A stretch of DNA of 10,019 bases from Euperipatoides rowelli (lineage: Eukaryota > Onychophora > Udeonychophora > Euonychophora > Peripatopsidae), in assembly GCA_003024985.2 (NCBI GenBank), contig PXIH01S0003067.1, one strand, 5' to 3'. Numbering within the stretch: the first letter of the stretch is position 1; every line of letters starts with the position of its first letter. This document shows, in pieces, positions 1-9,219 of this stretch. Position numbers and translations under genes: made by a program. Below the pieces are notes generated by a model, which ran no database searches, was not told the origin of the DNA, and saw only the letters and a program-made list of their open reading frames with translations.

Positions 1-290
1 TATGGTGATAATTTTATGATTTGTATAATGTTATATAAAAGATTTAATGGATTATTAAAATATATTGAACAGGTGAAATCCCTATTCTCAAAAAATAAAA
101 ATTATATCCAGATAAAAATCAATATTTATATTCATTTATTTAGACTTAATATTTAGTTCTTAAATTTCATTATTTTATAACTGTTATTTATAGGTTTTAC
201 TGTAATTAAAACAGACTAAACTCATATAAATGGGAAAGGAAAGGGGAGGGCACATATTTCTCCGTCTATGCTTTTTATGTAAATCCCATT
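1..290. other. AT-rich intronic or intergenic stretch, no gene seen
   Basis: Very AT-rich sequence without a supported exon on either strand. It lies downstream of the last visible ZC3H11A-like exon in transcript direction, so it is probably intron. The eight bases ATCCCATT at 283-290 are the left target-site duplication of the adjacent hAT MITE. A minus-strand ORF across 184-375 runs into that transposon and is not considered real. Confidence 0.5.
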
Positions 291-529
291 CAGGGCCATA
301 TTCAGTTAATTGAATATTTCTCGTAGGTCTCCTCAATGGATGAGATGGGGACCCTTTTAGAATTTTGGACCCCAAAAAGTGTGGGCTGCGGGGCCCAATT
401 GGATATTTCTTGCAGGGACGCTCAAAATATGGCTTAGATTAGGGATAGGAAACCTTTTATAATTTTGATGGCATTTTTTTTTTCTGGACCCCACAAGTAC
501 GGGGCTCAATTGGCTCAGATCCGGCCCTG
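291..529. mobile_element. hAT-superfamily MITE, 239 bp, complete
   Basis: Non-autonomous DNA transposon with no coding capacity. Its ends are CAGGGCCATATTCAG at the left and, read inward from the right, CAGGGCCGGATCTGAG. The first seven bases are identical, followed by scattered matches and a shared AATTG. It is flanked by a perfect 8-bp duplication ATCCCATT at 283-290 and 530-537, the target-site length of hAT elements. CAGGGCC-type ends are common in hAT elements. The interior is a diverged tandem duplication (314-402 and 403-513). It is richer in G+C than its surroundings, as expected for an inserted sequence. Movement would need a transposase supplied from elsewhere. Confidence 0.88.
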
Positions 530-590
530 ATCCCATTCATAGTCTGATGCTGCTTATCAATATCCCTATATTGATTTGACAATTTTTAAT

Positions 591-740
591 TGCAAAGTAA
601 CTTGTAAATTAATTTACTTTGTAAAGTAACTTTACTTTTACTCAATTTTTTATAGAAACTTATTCAGTAGTCAATTACTTTTTAAGCAAGTAACTTTACT
701 TTTACTCAATTATTTTTTAAAAGTAACTTCCCCATCACTG
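591..740. mobile_element. hAT-like element fragment, right end
   Basis: The stretch ends AAGTAACTTCCCCATCACTG at 740. Its reverse complement, CAGTGATGGGGAAGTTACTT, is a typical start of a widespread class of hAT-like elements whose ends carry AAGTTACTT repeats. Inside are two identical 24-base copies (624-647 and 688-711) and several shorter GTAACTT/AAGTTAC copies. No matching CAGTGATGG left end or duplicate of the flanking GACTTTAC is visible upstream, so this seems a 5'-truncated or decayed copy. The left limit given is where the GTAACTT motifs begin and is approximate. Confidence 0.6.
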
Positions 741-849
741 GACTTTACCAATCTATGTGCTTATCCTAATAAGATATTCCTACAGCAAATTTATTTTCCA
801 CTAAGATTAAAGAAGAGAATGGCAACATGTCGATCCATTAGCAGGTTAA

Positions 850-1626
850 GGCACATTTATACTTCTACGCTTTGCTTGTCTATTGCGTAAAACGGACGAG
901 CTTTGCGTAAAATCATGTGCACTGGGGCAATCAGGCATGCGTTATTAAAAGACGGATAGTAAACCGTCATCGTCCATAAAAGTTGAAAAAAAAAAAAAAA
1001 AGAATCCAACTTTTACGCAGTGCTCTCCGTTTGCCCTCCAGTTTGTTAGCCATTGAACCAATCATCTTAGGTTTTCTAAGTAGAGTAGACATGCTGTTTT
1101 TTTGGTCCTAAATGATTTTGTTTTGATATTTTCCAATTGATTCAATTAATTTTAAAGTTATTATAAGCAGATTAAAAAAAAAATTTAAACAAAGCTTATT
1201 TGAAATAGGATTTTTTTTAAAAAAAAAAAATACTTTATTCATAATAAATGTAAGGGAAAAAATAGAAATAGCCTACATACACATTTTAACAAGACTCTTA
1301 TTATATACACTCAATTTATTTTAATTTGACTACATTTTTTTAATGTGGATTTCAAATATTATTTTAATAAGTTTTCCATTTAAAATAAAGTAAAACTAAA
1401 ATATTTTGCACAATACTAGAAGTTTATTTGACTTCATTTTGATACGCAAAATTAAAAACAACTGTTGAAAATTAGGGGAGGAATATGATTGGCTATTGTA
1501 TGAAGCAATTTCATTGATTACGAACCAACCCTGCAGAAAAGTTTAAACACATTAATGCAAATCACTCTGTTTTTTGAGACGGATATACAGAGCGAAAACA
1601 TGTTGCGTAAAAAGTATAATGAACCT
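850..1626. mobile_element. TTAA-flanked terminal-inverted-repeat element, 777 bp
   Basis: Both ends sit against TTAA (846-849 and 1627-1630). The left end starts GGCACATTTATACTTCTACG. The right end, read inward from its border, starts AGGTTCATTATACTTTTTAC and also runs into GC. The two arms share most of their first 21 bases, with TATACTT and TACGC in register. A TTAA duplication points to Kolobok or piggyBac-type transposition. The flanking GG/CC outside TTAA is also symmetric, so a terminus at GGTTAA cannot be excluded. GCGTAAAA motifs recur inside, at 885, 905 and 1605. An AAAAGTTG/CAACTTTT hairpin with an A-run lies at 978-1014, and CCAATCAT/ATGATTGG mirror each other at 1058 and 1484. 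I see no transposase ORF, so it is non-autonomous. Confidence 0.65.
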
Positions 1627-1817
1627 TTAACCATTATGGAAGCCTTACAAATTAGCGTATTTTTGATTTAGTTTTCTTGAGCAGTAATCAAAATAGGAAC
1701 AATTAACACTAAGGGTGGAACTCTTTAAAATATTAGAAGTCAATAAATTATTATTTATTCTTAATAATCTTCTTTTGAGATCTTATTTAAAAGAAAACAT
1801 AATTAACTCATACATAC

Positions 1818-1889
1818 ATGCCAGCTTTCTAGCCCTTTCTTCTCTTATTTGTTGTAGACTCTTTATACCAAAATCACCATTTGATCTAT
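1818..1889 (-). CDS. ZC3H11A-like: ZC3H11A-like exon with FGIKSLQQI motif
   Basis: Internal exon of 72 bases: two bases, 23 codons and one base. It codes RSNGDFGIKSLQQIREERAR then KLA. The acceptor ATTTTATTGTAG is good. The donor is CAT|GTATGT at 1817, with a second possible GT four bases further in the tandem GTATGTATG. The core FGIKSLQQIREER matches the vertebrate ZC3H11A motif recalled as NFGIKTLEEIKSKK, a predicted short amphipathic helix. A similar VKTLEEI motif recurs later in the vertebrate protein. The exon is the last one I can place. Downstream on this strand no in-frame continuation (two bases then open codons) is convincing down to position 1, where transposons fill the intron. 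On the plus strand the same stretch lies within an uninteresting ORF, 1715-1912, which is a shadow. Confidence 0.85.
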
Positions 1890-2854
1890 CTACAATAAAA
1901 TTGTCAAAATAAATTTAACAAAATCATAAAAAATTGTATTTAAACATTTCTACAAATAAATTAGCTCGGAGTTTTTTAAAAAACATATCCAAAGCTGAGC
2001 ATAGGAAAATCGTTAGAAATAGTTCCATATTGTATAGAAAAGTAAAACTCGGCTGGTATAAATCACCAGATTATTTGAATAATTTATCCAATTTCAAATT
2101 TTTATCAATGGATTTTGTAAAAACTAAAACTGACCCTGCGTCTTATTTTTTGAAGAGCTAATATGGTTTTCAATTAATATGTATTGTGATTTGTTATTTT
2201 GTTGGTAATTTGTTTAGATTGCTAAGTTCATACTTTTTTTTTATCATTTTACAGATCTAGAGTCTAAAGTTTAAATAGCAAAATAATAATTAAAATTACA
2301 GTTTATAAATAAACAAACACAGTATATGAAAATAAACAATTTTTCTCTTAGATATAAGAAAAAACAATCAACTTAAAAGAAAATAAAGCCTCATATGATT
2401 GGAGACTTATTTTTGTTTTACAGTAAGTTATAATTTTGGAATATTTCCTATGTTAATAATTAGTGAAATCTAATACTGGCAATTCAATTTCATTCTCCTT
2501 CAATTTGTACAATTAAATTAATGAACAAATGAGAGGAAAATATATTAAATAACTTATCAGATATTTACATTTTACATGAAAAAATAACACAAATACAAAG
2601 ACTTTATTATTTTCTCAAAAAATTCACAAAAGATACTATATTATTCAACAAAATAATTTTTTTTGTAAGGCCTTTATCTGTTTACAAGCAAAAACATTAT
2701 ACATATTAAACTATAAATATTAAACCTTTCTTAATAATAAAATCAAGGAATAAAAAAAAAAACTTGGGGATAAATTAATAATTTTATAAAATAGCACACT
2801 TGTCAACATTTTTTTTTTTTTCAAAATTGTTACTTGGTTCAAAATTCTGCTTAC
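1890..2854 (-). other. Intron between basic-linker and FGIK exons
   Basis: A 965-base intron of the ZC3H11A-like gene with GTAAGC donor and TTGTAG acceptor. It is AT-rich with several A and T runs. A 75-codon plus-strand ORF at 1934-2161 lies inside; I do not recognise it, and a run of this length is expected by chance in sequence this poor in G+C. No transposon ends are evident. Confidence 0.7.
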
Positions 2855-2959
2855 CTAATTCAATATCTGTTCTGGCAATATTTTTTTTATATGCACGGCC
2901 TACTTTCGGACCAAGACGATATTTTGCAGGAGTACTAGGTAAGCTATCATTATCAGATT
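2855..2959 (-). CDS. ZC3H11A-like: ZC3H11A-like exon, basic linker
   Basis: Internal exon of 105 bases: two bases, 34 codons and one base. The acceptor is TTTCTTTATAG after an AT-rich tract, and the donor is a near-consensus G|GTAAGC. The peptide begins SDNDSLPSTPAKYRLGPKVG and continues RAYKKNIARTDIEL. It opens with a short acidic patch continuing the NEE of the previous exon (split codon GAA), then turns basic (K/R at many positions). This could be a nuclear localisation or RNA-contact region, though that is inferred from charge only. It occupies the position where vertebrate ZC3H11A has a basic VRKP-containing linker before the FGIK motif. No catalytic motif is present. The final split codon with the next exon reads GAT (Asp). 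Confidence 0.82.
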
Positions 2960-3034
2960 CTATAAAGAAAAATTAATATAATTATTTAATATGAAAATTA
3001 AGATCTACAGTATGTCAATAATTAAATAGTTTAC

Positions 3035-3181
3035 CTTCTTCATTAAGATTAAATACAACCGGTTCTACCATAGGACTGGCAATTGGAGAAACTTCTTCAA
3101 AAGAAGAAACTTTGGAAGAAGATTGATCATTATTGGGAGTTTCAACAATCTCTGCTGGAATATCAACTGTTTCACTAGATA
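3035..3181 (-). CDS. ZC3H11A-like: ZC3H11A-like exon, acidic Ser/Pro-rich region
   Basis: Internal exon of 147 bases: two bases, 48 codons and one base. The acceptor has a strong pyrimidine tract ending TTTTTGCCAG, and the donor is AAG|GTAAAC. The peptide begins SSETVDIPAEIVETPNNDQS, continues through a serine-rich stretch, and ends SPMVEPVVFNLNEE. It is acidic, rich in Ser, Pro and Val, and probably disordered. The end resembles the vertebrate PPVVINAADDD segment, and its SSETVDIP start resembles vertebrate SSENVPSP, both in the same order between finger 3 and the FGIK motif. The split codon at the 3' end joins G with AA to give Glu. Spacing to the next exon is only 75 bases, a short intron of the kind usual in invertebrates. 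Confidence 0.82.
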
Positions 3182-3361
3182 CTGGCAAAAATCACAGGAA
3201 AAGAAATTTATAGGATACACAATTTTTTTTTTTTAGACTATTAGAAAATAAAGGCTTACCATAATTAAAAAAAAAAAAATAGGTGCACATTAAAAAATAT
3301 AACCAATATATAATAATGCAGTAGGATTTTGTATCATTAAAGCTAACTGGTCGCATTACAC

Positions 3362-3436
3362 CAGTGAAAGAAGACACCAATGGCTGCAAATTAATTTTAA
3401 TTGTATCTTGGACTGTTTCTGGAGTATTTGGAGCTC
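3362..3436 (-). CDS. ZC3H11A-like: ZC3H11A-like exon, low-complexity linker (3' border uncertain)
   Basis: Proposed exon of 75 bases: two bases, 24 codons and one base, coding APNTPETVQDTIKINLQPLV then SSFT. The acceptor is ATTCAG at 3437 with a modest pyrimidine tract; the split codon with the zinc-finger exon reads CGA (Arg). The donor used here, G|GTGTAA at 3361, is weak but gives phase 1, which the next exon needs. An alternative donor with a better consensus, G|GTAAGC at 3259, is also phase 1 and would extend the exon to 3260. It would add an odd hydrophobic stretch ending in four phenylalanines encoded by a T-run. The first added residues, GVMRPV, resemble the vertebrate RSVMKV segment just before SSEN, so the true border is open. 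On the 5' side the frame stays open upstream, and an in-frame acceptor 39 bases earlier (after 3476) is possible. The weakest exon of the model. Confidence 0.55.
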
Positions 3437-3637
3437 CTGAATTTCTAAACAGGTGGCTAGCAAACTTTGGAGCTCCTTTTACCCTAAACTTTCAAAAATT
3501 AGTTCCGTCGGTTTTGTTTTAGCAAGGGTTTCATGTAATCAAACATCATCGTGCTAGGACGAGTGGTTGAGTATCAACCCATACCAATATAGACCTTTCT
3601 ACTCTTTTATCATCAATATATAGGCTGCTGTAGATTA

Positions 3638-3674
3638 AATTTTGAAACAAACTCACAATTTTGAAACAAACTCA
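3638..3674. repeat. Short tandem repeat, two 18-base copies
   Basis: The 18 bases AATTTTGAAACAAACTCA occur at 3638-3655 and again, identical, at 3657-3674, with a single C between them (period 19). It lies in the large intron and has no visible function. Confidence 0.8.
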
Positions 3675-4116
3675 TTCATATACTCTTTTATGAAATTTTC
3701 ATTATCAGCCTCATTTGATCAATTTGCAATAAGTTATTTCAAATCTTAAATGTGAATATTTCTGCCCTTGCTCTATTTCACATTTTACGGAATTTGAAAC
3801 TTGTATATAAAACCATAATAGCTAAGAGAACAGCAATGGAATTAAAAAAAAAGAAAATAAAAAAAGGCTAAATATTTTATCATAAAATAAGGGTACTGAA
3901 AAAAAAATTTAAGTAAAAAAAATACAGAAAATACAATAAACTTGTAATGGCTTTTTATTTAGTTTCCTAAGATAACCCTGAAAATTGTTATTATTGTATA
4001 CAAGATGATGATGATTCAAGGTATACTTCTGGCCCTAATGTCATAAATACTCCTTTTTTATGCATCTGTATTTTTAAACACATTAAATTCCAGAAAATGT
4101 AAAAAAAAAAAAAAAA

Positions 4117-4141
4117 TTAAGATGGAATTCCACCATCTTAA
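4117..4141. repeat. Perfect 9-bp hairpin after an A-run
   Basis: TTAAGATGG at 4117-4125 is the exact inverse of CCATCTTAA at 4133-4141, with a 7-base loop AATTCCA. The stem base and loop also form a 10-base palindrome TGGAATTCCA. A run of 16 A precedes it. It might be a foldback remnant or a transcript hairpin; no function can be assigned. Confidence 0.75.
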
Positions 4142-4300
4142 TAATATGTTTTATTTTAACAACTTAGTTACAAGAAATTTACAAAATGAAATCGAAATCA
4201 AAAAAATATAATTTTTTAACATACTAAAAGTCAACACATGTTTTAAACAAACAAATATATTAATTATAGTCAGAGAGTAAAACTGTTAATTCTTCTATAA

Positions 4301-4711
4301 CAGGGGTTCCCAACCCTGTGCCCATGGGCACCATGGTGCCCGTCGACCAATTTATGTGTGCTCACTGCTGTTCAACCACAAAACGAAAGCTTGTCCGTAT
4401 TAACTTGGTAGCACCCGGATTCCATTGATTTAGATTGTGAGTAGTTAGGTAACCAATTTTAGGCAGTTTTCATCTTGTAAATAGACCTCTTTAATTCCAC
4501 CTTTTGTCTACAATGCACATGCAAGGCCGAATTGAGTAGCCTAGCGATTGGGATAGTTAGAGAATTGTCTAAATAAGGTAATACAATCCAGATTCTACCA
4601 TGTTTTTGACATAACATATATTTTTGTCATTACGAAAAATATAAATGGTGCCCACCGCCCTACTAATATTTTAGAATGTGCTCTAGGNTACAAAAAGGTT
4701 GGAAACCCCTG
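4301..4711. mobile_element. hAT-superfamily MITE, 411 bp, complete
   Basis: Non-autonomous hAT element inside the large intron. The left end is CAGGGGTTCCCAACCCT and the right end, read inward, is CAGGGGTTTCCAACCTT, 15 of 17 identical. It is flanked by a perfect 8-bp duplication TTCTATAA at 4293-4300 and 4712-4719. CAGGGGTTCCCAACC ends are characteristic of Charlie-like hAT elements in animals. A 16-base perfect palindrome GGGCACCATGGTGCCC lies at 4326-4341, and a related ATGGTGCCCACCGCC occurs near the right end, giving subterminal inverted motifs that could be transposase binding sites. No transposase ORF is present. There is one N at 4688. The near-identical ends and intact duplication suggest a fairly recent insertion. 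Confidence 0.93.
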
Positions 4712-5051
4712 TTCTATAACAATCTTACATCTAACCACCCATAAATATCTGGAAGTTATACATTAAAAAATAAATCAAAAAGTAAAATTAAACATTAAAG
4801 AAATTTAAACCATAATGCAATGAGAAAATTTATAAAACTTTAACAAATTGACCACGGCAAAAACAAAATAAATAACCACAAAATTATTAACAAGTACTCA
4901 TTGAAGAATAGTAAAACCGCATGACTTTACTAATACAAGTAAAGACATAACGAAGACTCGGATTCTAGTAGTTTTATTCAATATAAATAACGAATAAAAA
5001 TCATTACAAAGATTATGATATACTCACTTAAGAGAATGGTATTCACTTCAT

Positions 5052-5084
5052 TTCTTTCATAGTTTTTTTTTTCATATGAAAGAA
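5052..5084. repeat. 10-bp hairpin with T-run loop
   Basis: TTCTTTCATA at 5052-5061 pairs perfectly with TATGAAAGAA at 5075-5084 across a 13-base loop that is mostly T; the stem extends with one bulge through CATT/AATG. Intronic, no function assigned. Confidence 0.7.
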
Positions 5085-6196
5085 TGGAAAACTCCCCATC
5101 AAAAAATAAAAAAATTAAGAATATTTTCAATATCTTACCTCTTTTCATTTTTTTTAAAAAAAACAAAATTTAGAAAATCTATAAACTAGAATTCTTTTCA
5201 AATGTACAGTAGATCACATAACAAATCATTTATAAATTTTTAAAAAATTTCACAGATCTAATTTTGCTTATTAAGCCTTTATAACGGTATTTTGGATAAA
5301 AATTTTCAACGTAAACTATAATGTTATCAAAAATATTAATTATTTGCAATATGTTCTATATAGATACTGTAATATAAAAATTAAAAATCTTGTCCAAGTT
5401 CTTATAATGTTAATGTCTTCGATTAATGCTTCATTTTTTTCAAGATTTTAATGGATTTATAATAATGCAAGGATCCGATTTTCGAAGGCTTCATCTCCAG
5501 AATAATAGAAAACTGGTACCAAATGATAATATTCCTTCTATAATTAAATGAGATATTTCCAGTTATTGAGTATATCAAATCAAAACGTAGTTTCCACAAT
5601 TTCCATTTTGAAATTTCTCTTATAAATAAGTTTATCAATAAATATCCTATTTTTACATCCATAATTGAAACGTTATAAATTATATGACGGGAAAAATTTT
5701 AACATAGCAATTATAATCATATTCTTCATAATTTCGTTTTTGGTCCAATGAAATAGTAATAACGAGTTAAAATAAACCAGCTAATGCAGAACAATCATAT
5801 ATAATAAACCAATCGTTAATAAAATAAATATTTTGTCATATATGTAATAATCATATTTCCAACATGGATGAATAAATTTCTGAAATCTTCACTAAAATCA
5901 AAATCTTCTAATCTTAGACATTTAATGTTCACATAATACTTTGTTTAAAACCATCTTTTCAGATTACTAATTATATGAAACACAAAATTAGGAGGCTTTA
6001 AAATCATTTTACTTACTCAATTTACAAAATTTATGACCTCTATATAATAACGACTTACAAGCTAGGGCGACTACAGCGCCAGCATCTTAAATTTTTTTTT
6101 ATAAAAACAATTTGTCTTCTAACTTCCAGTGATGGCATTTTTAATGTGGAGATCATTCAAATGATGAGACTTTTTAGCAATGTATTTATTCTTGTG

Positions 6197-6208
6197 GTGT
6201 GTGTGTGT
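6197..6208. repeat. (GT)6 microsatellite
   Basis: Six GT units at 6197-6208, preceded by an interrupted GTG. This is the inverse of the (AC)8 tract at 6551-6566, about 340 bases away. Confidence 0.9.
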
Positions 6209-6550
6209 GGAGAGATCCTGCTAAAATCAATGCTCTAACATATTTTCATATACTAAACATGTTTATTTAAGATAAAAGACCCTACACATTAAGTAAATTT
6301 AATTTTAGAAATAAAATTTTTGATTATTTTCAACAGTATTGCTATTTATAGCACATGTGTTTTAAGTTTACTTTTGAAAATACTTCATTGGTTGCAATTC
6401 GCACAATGTTTCAACGCTTAAGGGGAAAAAATACATTTTATTAAAATTAAATTGTGCATTATTCTACCAATATATTTACAGTATTACATAGGATTAAATT
6501 TCTTAAAATTTGAAATACTTTTGTAGATAAAACCACCCCGACCCCCATCT

Positions 6551-6566
6551 ACACACACACACACAC
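6551..6566. repeat. (AC)8 microsatellite
   Basis: Eight AC units within the large intron, preceded by a C-rich CACCCCGACCCCCATCT stretch. Confidence 0.9.
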
Positions 6567-6719
6567 TTTGATTTATAGCTTTCTACATGAACATCTAGTA
6601 AAATACTGTAGATTTCATTTAAATAAATGCAGTAATGAATGTTATTCNGAAAATATATTTACCTACTATATTTAGGAGTTAAAATTTCATTTTAAAATTA
6701 TAGTCTACTTTTGTAAAGT

Positions 6720-6754
6720 CCCCCCCCCCCTTCGATTCAAATAATGATTTNNNN
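6720..6754. other. C-run beside a short assembly gap
   Basis: Eleven C in a row at 6720-6730 are followed 20 bases later by NNNN at 6751-6754. A single N also lies at 6648. Homopolymers often break assemblies, so base calls around here are less reliable. Confidence 0.8.
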
Positions 6755-6909
6755 ACCATGAATTTGAGTCAGTCAATGCATGTTATATTTTATAGCAAAA
6801 CATAAACCCAAAGCTATTTTGGTAAATGCCATTTTTTTTACGGTACATACCTTTACCGGAGCATGCTGTTTTGGGAAATACAAATTTGAAGTAGCATATT
6901 TATTACTAT

Positions 6910-7270
6910 TGTGGGGGTATTAAATTTTTATTAATTTAGGCTAATATTGTTGTTGATAAAAGCCCACGCCATCCTCCTTACATATACAATTCTTATAAGA
7001 AAAATTAAAGCAAAATAAATACAACAAATAATTTATCTTTTGATTGCATACACAAGAGATTATTCAACTAATATTCTATAATTTTATTTCAATTTTCCAT
7101 TTGACATAATAGATGCACTTGATTTGTTGTTTAATCTACAATGTTTAGCTTTAATAAATCTGCAATAACACTGCTTTAGAATGAGACAAATTTCAGCTAT
7201 CTAGGACAAATACTATAGGTGATAGACAAATATAAAACTTGGTGGGTGAGGTTAAATTTTTACCCCCACA
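6910..7270. repeat. Spaced inverted repeat, possible worn MITE
   Basis: TGTGGGGGTA at 6910-6919 is the exact inverse of TACCCCCACA at 7261-7270. Just inside, both arms carry AAATTT-type sequence (TTAAATTTTTA on the left, TTAAATTTT on the right). This would outline a 361-base element, but no clear target duplication is seen, so it could be coincidence between two G/C-runs. Confidence 0.3.
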
Positions 7271-8208
7271 TATTTTGGAAATTAGGTGAATTGATCTAAA
7301 ATTTTAGGATGTTATTTCTTGAGTTACAGTCTTTAACTACAAGCACTCAACATTAGAAGAAAATTTAAAAAAGAATTATCTGATTTTTGGTTTATTTGAT
7401 ATGAATAGACTCTTTTGCTACTTTATTTTTTCTTATTTATGCCCTCCCTCTCATAAGTTATTTTTTTTTTTAAAAAAAATAACAGATTCTGAATAAATTC
7501 CAAACTTAATCACATAAAAATATGAAATTAATCATTAATGTTCATATTGGTGTAATTAGAATTTGGATAATGTAGTTTCATTTGCAATCAGATGAATCTA
7601 TATCAGATCCATGAGTCCCTAATTATAACTAAATATGATTTTTTTTAAAGCTAGGTACAAGGTTTGTCTGCCATAGACAATTATGCAATTATTTTAACTT
7701 TCAGAAAGATCTAACCAAAAAAAATAGTATATTATACACATAAAATATGACATCTCTTTTACTTTATACATGCATGTTAGGGATACATGTGTGCTACATA
7801 CTGTACAAACAAGTACTATGTTTCTTGTTTGTTTAAATTTAAGTGGAGAAAACTTAATTCTCCTAATTCCAAGACTTTGGTGTGTCCCTGTGCAATATCT
7901 GTTACAGTAGAACATTGCAACTTGTTATAGCCTATATTTATTTTTTAAAAATCTATTCAAAGATCTTAATTAAATACAAAAAGTAGCATTTTCATTATAT
8001 ATTCTAATAAAGACAAGTGATAATCATCAAAAATATAAGCATTTAATTTAACATTTGATTCTAAATTATTTTGCAATATTCACAACTATTGAAAATATAC
8101 AGCATATTTGTTTATTCATTTCCGTCCGATATACAGTATTGCTGGCATGAGCAATCTAATCCAGCATTACAGTGTAAACAATATCTTAACATTTAGGACA
8201 GTTTACTA

Positions 8209-9219
<1,011 letters not shown>

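Noticed and set aside
184-375. 63-codon minus-strand ORF
   Set aside because: It spans the border of the hAT MITE, so it is half flanking DNA and half transposon.
1640-1735. Minus-strand open stretch considered as the exon after the FGIK exon
   Set aside because: The candidate acceptors put it in a frame with an early stop after the required two-base start, so the phase does not fit.
1934-2161. 75-codon plus-strand ORF, mixed charged and hydrophobic residues
   Set aside because: It lies inside an intron on the other strand, starts at TTG with no ATG near, matches no family I know, and an open run of this length is expected about once or twice by chance in 10 kb at this base composition.
3550-3595. 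GTGGTTGAGTATCAACC, considered as a tRNA-derived SINE A box
   Set aside because: No B box (GGTTCGANNCC) at the proper distance and no cloverleaf.
5423-5662. 79-codon minus-strand ORF considered as an extra exon of the gene
   Set aside because: Rich in Ile, Lys, Tyr and Phe as in AT-rich noncoding DNA, with no similarity to the ZC3H11A linker and no suitable splice borders in phase.
6060-6090. GCGACTACAGCGCCAGCATCTT considered as a CTCF or YY1 site
   Set aside because: Only a loose match to either motif; GC-rich island too short to interpret.
7694-7915. 73-codon minus-strand ORF with several cysteines
   Set aside because: Cysteine spacing fits no zinc-finger pattern, and no in-phase splice sites are present.
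7903-7935. TACAGTAGAAC sequence resembling a pogo/Tigger transposon end
   Set aside because: No inverse partner (GTTCTACTG followed by TA) was found within several kilobases, so a transposon end cannot be supported.
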